Shown here: in pieces, positions 5,241 through 8,017 of the stretch
Position numbering within the stretch: position 1 is the stretch's first letter
Layout: every line of letters starts with the position of its first letter
From: an uncultured Collinsella sp.
GTDB lineage: Bacteria; Actinomycetota; Coriobacteriia; Coriobacteriales; Coriobacteriaceae
Length of the DNA: 8,017 nt
Direction of reading: 5' to 3'
NCBI GenBank assembly: GCA_900551605.1
Contig: URWS01000054.1
Span: 1 to 8,017 of the forward strand
The notes under the pieces: generated by a model
Told to the model about the DNA's origin: nothing
Databases searched by the model: none
Seen by the model: only the letters and a program-made list of their open reading frames with translations
Program-made: the position numbers and the translations under genes

Positions 5241-6005
5241 ATGAAGCAATTGCTCATTCGTGCCGACGATATCGGTTATTCGTATGCCGTTAACCTGGGG
5301 ATTGCCCGCAGCATCAATGAGGGTCTGGTGCGCTCGGCGGGCTTGATGCCCAATATGCCCGAGGCCGAGCGTGGCTGGTCGCTCGTGGCGGACGCCGGCA
5401 TTGCGGTGGGCCAGCATACCAACGTGTGCCTGGGCAAGCCGTGTGCCGACCCGGAGCTCATTCCGAGTATGCTCAACGAGAGCGGTGAGTTCCATAGTAG
5501 CCGTACCTTCCGCGAGCATTTTAAGCGCGGCGAAGAACTGATCGACTTTGATGAGGCCTGCATCGAGATCCGCGCGCAGCATGACCGCTTTGTAGAGATT
5601 GTGGGCCGCGAACCCGATTACTTTGAGGCCCATGCCGTCATGAGCAAAAACCTTAACCGAGCGATCTCGGCGGTTGCTCAGGAACTGGGCCTTAAGGAAC
5701 AGAAGGCGAGCTTCGACCCCACGGCGGTTGTGCGATGCGGCGCCACCGACCTGCGCATGGTGATGCACTCGATGGAGCCGGGCTACGAACCTAAGGACTC
5801 GATTATGCGGACGGTTCGCGAGATGGCGGACGGCGAGACGGTCGTCTTTGTGTGCCATCCGGGCTATCTCGATCGTTTTATCTTGGAGAACAGCTCGCTT
5901 ACGACCGATCGCACCAAGGAAGTCGATGCGCTGATCGACCCCGAGCTTCGCGCTTGGCTTGAGTCTCAATCCGATCTTCGCCTGATCGACTACCGCGACC
6001 TGTAA
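5241..6005 (+). CDS. ChbG/YdjC-family carbohydrate deacetylase
   Basis: This 254-residue protein starts at ATG 5241, five bases after GGAG, and belongs to the YdjC/ChbG family, metal-dependent enzymes that remove acetyl groups from N-acetylated oligosaccharides such as diacetylchitobiose. It shows RADDIGYS at 7-14 (Asp10 as the expected metal ligand), VGQHTNV with His59 in place of the usual GLHLNL, YFEAHAVM with His131 at the third ligand position, and VCHPGYLD with His206 near the C-terminus. The family usually shows a histidine-rich DGHxH at the third site; here it reads EAHAV, a divergent version that keeps the key histidine. No signal peptide is present, so action is cytoplasmic. No sugar transporter or glycosidase is next to it, so the substrate remains open. 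Hairpin repeats lie directly on both sides. Confidence 0.9.
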   Translation: MKQLLIRADDIGYSYAVNLGIARSINEGLVRSAGLMPNMPEAERGWSLVADAGIAVGQHTNVCLGKPCADPELIPSMLNESGEFHSSRTFREHFKRGEELIDFDEACIEIRAQHDRFVEIVGREPDYFEAHAVMSKNLNRAISAVAQELGLKEQKASFDPTAVVRCGATDLRMVMHSMEPGYEPKDSIMRTVREMADGETVVFVCHPGYLDRFILENSSLTTDRTKEVDALIDPELRAWLESQSDLRLIDYRDL

Positions 6006-6014
6006 GGACCCAAG

Positions 6015-6047
6015 CCACCACAAAGGGGATAGGCACCCTCGCGGTGG
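6015..6047 (+). repeat. Hairpin repeat, copy 2 (REP-like), diverged right arm
   Basis: This 33-base element aligns without gaps to 5185-5217. The left arm CCACCACAAAGG is identical; the four differences are all C/T transitions, one in the loop (GGGGATAGG instead of GGGGACAGG) and three in the right arm (CTCGCGGTGG instead of TTTGTGGTGG). The arm changes leave A-C mismatches in the plus-strand RNA but G-U pairs in the minus-strand RNA. It lies nine bases after the deacetylase stop codon and just before a strong terminator. Confidence 0.75.
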
Positions 6048-6051
6048 ATCT

Positions 6052-6086
6052 GGCGCCGTTGCCATTATGGCTGCGGCGCCTTTTTT
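6052..6086 (+). terminator. Strong intrinsic terminator after the deacetylase gene
   Basis: GGCGCCG (6052-6058) pairs with CGGCGCC (6074-6080), the inner GCCAT/ATGGC extends the stem, and TTTTTT follows at 6081-6086. It separates the deacetylase transcript from the DUF2130 gene. Confidence 0.9.
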
Positions 6087-6114
6087 GTCCGCGTGGCGCG
6101 GTAGAGTGTAGAAG
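6085..6114 (+). promoter_or_regulatory. Possible promoter for the DUF2130 gene
   Basis: TTGTCC (6085-6090) and TAGAAG (6109-6114) are 18 bases apart, each matching consensus at four of six positions. Because a strong terminator sits just upstream, the DUF2130 gene needs a promoter in the 6087-6133 gap, and this is the best candidate. Confidence 0.3.
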
Positions 6115-6144
6115 GTTGAAATTTGCGTCCATCGAGGAGCTGCT

Positions 6145-7902
6145 ATGAACGAGATCAAGTGCCCGCATTGCGGCGAAGTCTTTAAGGTCGATGCGTCCGG
6201 CTATGCGGATATCGTCAAACAGGTGCGTGATGCCGAGTTCTCGCGCGATCTGGATGAACGCGTGAAGGCCGTCCAACGCGAGGGCGAGCAGGCACTGGAG
6301 CTTGAGCGCTCGCGTTCGGCGTCTGCGTTGCAGGAGGCGAAGTCTCAGCGCGACGCTCAGCTCGCTGAACAGAAGAACATCGCGGCTCAGGAGCTGGCGC
6401 AGGAAGTTGCCAAGCGCGACGCCGAGCTTGCCGAGTTGCGTGCCAAGCTTGAGGGCGCCGCCGCAGAACGCGAGAGCGCAAGCCAGCGTGCGGCGGTTGA
6501 GGCCCGTGCCGATGCTCAAAAGGAAAACGCCGAGCTCCAGCGCGAGATTGATAGCTTACGTGCGCAGTTAGGCCGCAAGGATGACGAGGCCAAGCTTGTC
6601 GAGGCAGCGGTGCGTAACGCCGCTCAAAACGACCTGGCCGCCCGCGACACTCAGATTGCCGAGCTGCAGGCGAAGCTCTCCGCTGCAGACAAGGCCCAGG
6701 AGATGGCGCTTGCCGCCGCGGCAGCCGAGTCCCAGCGCGAGCTTAATGCTGCTCGTAGCGAAGCCGAGCGCACGCTTGCCGACTATCAGGCGAAGGTGCA
6801 GGAGGAGTTCTCCGCTGCAAAGGCTCAGTCTGCGCAGGAGGCAGAGAGTCTTCGCGCCCAGCTGCGCGAACAGGAGCTGACGGCAAAGATGAGCCTGTCG
6901 GAGGCGGTCGCTGCGGCGGAGCGTGAGCGCGATGAGGCACGCGCGAAGCTTACGAGCGAGCTGGCGGTGCGCGATTCTCGCGAGGAACAGGCCAAGGCTG
7001 CCCACGAGCTCGAGCTTGCACAGGCCAAGCGTGCGAGTGACGAGCTCATTCGATATAAGGATGAAGAGATCGAGCGCCTGAAGGACATGAAGGTGCGCCT
7101 GTCTACCAAGATGGTGGGCGAGTCGCTCGAGCAGCACTGCGAGACTGAGTTCAATCGCCTGCGTATGACGGCGTTTCCCAATGCGTATTTTGAGAAGGAC
7201 AACGATGCATCCGAGGGCACCAAGGGCGATTTCATCTTCCGTGAGTGCGACGCGAGCGGCAACGAAATCATCTCGATTATGTTCGAGATGAAAAACGAGA
7301 ACGACGAAACCGCGACCAAACACAAGAACGAGGACTTCTTTAAGAAGCTCGATCATGACCGTCGTCAGAAAGGCTGCGAGTACGCGGTGCTTTGCACGCT
7401 GCTCGAGCCCGAGAGCGAGCTCTATAACGCCGGCATTGTGGACGTGAGCTACCGCTACGAGAAGATGTACGTGATCCGTCCGCAGTTCTTCATCCCCATC
7501 ATTACGCTGCTGCGCAATGCTGCCATGGGATCGCTACGCTATAAGCAGGAGCTAGCAGAGTACAAGCAGCAGAACATCGACGTCACGAACTTCGAAGCCA
7601 AGATGGAAAAGTTCAAGGACGGCTTCTCACGCAACTACAACCTGGCGAGCAAGCAGTTCGAATCGGCGATCAAGGAGATCGATGCTGCCATCAAGCAGCT
7701 CGAGAAGACCAAGGACGATCTGCGTCGCAGCACCGAGAACCTGCGCTTGGCCCACAACAAGGCCGATGAGCTTACGATTCGCAAGCTCACCTGGGGCAAC
7801 AAGACCATGAAAGCGGCGTTTGATGAGGCGCGCGAGACGGCAATGGGCACGGGCGATGAGCCTGCCGAGGCCGATGCGTATGAGGTCGAGGATGCCGAGT
7901 AG
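6145..7902 (+). CDS. DUF2130 coiled-coil protein with PD-(D/E)XK-like nuclease domain
   Basis: This 585-residue protein starts at ATG 6145, five bases after GAGGAG. The N-terminus has the family's IKCPHCGEVF knuckle (Cys6, Cys9) followed by GYADIVKQVRDAEF. Residues about 25-315 form one long Ala/Glu/Arg/Gln-rich coiled coil with heptad-like spacing. From about 323 (MVGESLEQHCETEFN) to 470 comes the conserved domain, containing KGDFIFR (Asp362) and FEMKNE (Glu381, Lys383), a D-x18-E-x-K arrangement as in PD-(D/E)XK nucleases, then a KHKNEDFFKKLDHDR stretch. A second helical segment (about 475-550) and an acidic tail follow. No signal peptide or membrane segment is seen. The family function is not established; DNA processing or repair, or defence, is plausible from the fold signature only. 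It appears monocistronic, bounded by terminators on both sides. Confidence 0.9.
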   Translation: MNEIKCPHCGEVFKVDASGYADIVKQVRDAEFSRDLDERVKAVQREGEQALELERSRSASALQEAKSQRDAQLAEQKNIAAQELAQEVAKRDAELAELRAKLEGAAAERESASQRAAVEARADAQKENAELQREIDSLRAQLGRKDDEAKLVEAAVRNAAQNDLAARDTQIAELQAKLSAADKAQEMALAAAAAESQRELNAARSEAERTLADYQAKVQEEFSAAKAQSAQEAESLRAQLREQELTAKMSLSEAVAAAERERDEARAKLTSELAVRDSREEQAKAAHELELAQAKRASDELIRYKDEEIERLKDMKVRLSTKMVGESLEQHCETEFNRLRMTAFPNAYFEKDNDASEGTKGDFIFRECDASGNEIISIMFEMKNENDETATKHKNEDFFKKLDHDRRQKGCEYAVLCTLLEPESELYNAGIVDVSYRYEKMYVIRPQFFIPIITLLRNAAMGSLRYKQELAEYKQQNIDVTNFEAKMEKFKDGFSRNYNLASKQFESAIKEIDAAIKQLEKTKDDLRRSTENLRLAHNKADELTIRKLTWGNKTMKAAFDEARETAMGTGDEPAEADAYEVEDAE

Positions 7903-7927
7903 CGCATAGCGCATGGCGCAAAAAACG

Positions 7928-7959
7928 GGGCCGCTGGCAACATTGCCAGCGGCCCTGTT
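7928..7959 (+). terminator. Terminator after DUF2130, probably bidirectional
   Basis: GGGCCGCTGGCAA (7928-7940) pairs perfectly with TTGCCAGCGGCCC (7943-7955). On the plus strand only TGTTT follows. On the minus strand the stem is followed by CG and then TTTTTT (complement of the A run at 7920-7925), so it may serve a convergent gene beyond the right edge as well. Confidence 0.8.
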
Positions 7960-7984
7960 TCGTTACGGGCTTTAGCCTGTGCGG

Positions 7985-7999
7985 GGCGCGCAGCGCGCC
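7985..7999. repeat. GC palindrome GGCGCGC-A-GCGCGCC near the right edge
   Basis: A perfect seven-base inverted repeat around one A. It lies in the final 60 bases, where no gene can be assigned. It may be a second hairpin after the DUF2130 gene or part of a gene entering from the right on the minus strand; too little is visible to decide. Confidence 0.3.
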
Positions 8000-8017
8000 G
8001 CATCAGAAACCACCCGC

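Noticed and set aside
5184..6047. The two 33-bp repeats as a CRISPR remnant or att sites
   Set aside because: Only two copies about 830 bases apart with a normal gene between, each internally palindromic; no cas or integrase gene is present.
5139..6158. 339-codon minus-strand ORF across the deacetylase gene
   Set aside because: It spans both hairpin repeats and the terminator, has no motif, and the plus strand has a clear ChbG-type gene.
6568..7356. Leu/Arg-rich minus-strand ORF inside the DUF2130 gene
   Set aside because: The Leu richness mirrors Glu/Gln/Lys codons of the coiled coil on the other strand.
7956..8017. C-terminal codons of a convergent minus-strand gene at the right edge
   Set aside because: A short open stretch ending in TAA at 7972-7974 exists and would fit the bidirectional terminator, but about 14 codons without a motif are not enough to call.

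Overview
The window looks like chromosomal DNA of a GC-rich, anaerobic, Gram-positive gut bacterium, most likely a Coriobacteriia member such as Collinsella. This is inference: it rests on the high GC in third codon positions, strong Shine-Dalgarno sites before nearly every gene, the mix of families (rubredoxin-like protein, Fe-dependent alcohol dehydrogenase, class 3-type aldehyde dehydrogenase, ChbG/YdjC deacetylase, DUF2130), and hairpins with a GGGGACAGGCACC core that I associate with such genomes. No rRNA, tRNA, insertion sequence, integrase or CRISPR array is visible.

Layout. Positions 1-1177 are on the minus strand: the N-terminus of a rubredoxin-like protein running off the left edge, with its own promoter and a structured leader, and a DUF5131 (phage Gp37/Gp68-type, three-Cys motif) protein with an unusual cysteine-rich tail. 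From about 1290 everything is on the plus strand. A short intergenic region carries a possible promoter and a perfect palindrome. It leads into a two-gene operon of an iron-containing alcohol dehydrogenase, broken in this sequence by a one-base deletion in a G run near 1731-1734, and an intact aldehyde dehydrogenase. A perfect hairpin terminator closes the operon.

Positions 4010-4570 hold small elements: a 27-residue hydrophobic peptide whose Shine-Dalgarno site is locked in a hairpin, a structured region with a possible convergent antisense promoter, a doubtful 59-codon Cys/Arg-rich ORF, and a 59-residue protein with an acidic front half and a basic back half. The peptide plus antisense signals resemble a type I toxin-antitoxin locus, the most interesting candidate here, though unproven.

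Positions 4570-8017 carry a small metallophosphoesterase, a ChbG/YdjC carbohydrate deacetylase, and a long coiled-coil DUF2130 protein with a PD-(D/E)XK-like nuclease signature. Two near-identical 33-bp hairpin repeats sit 8-9 bases after the stop codons of the first two genes and so bracket the deacetylase gene. A strong terminator follows the second copy, and an apparently bidirectional terminator follows DUF2130. Apart from the dehydrogenase pair, these neighbours do not form an obvious pathway.
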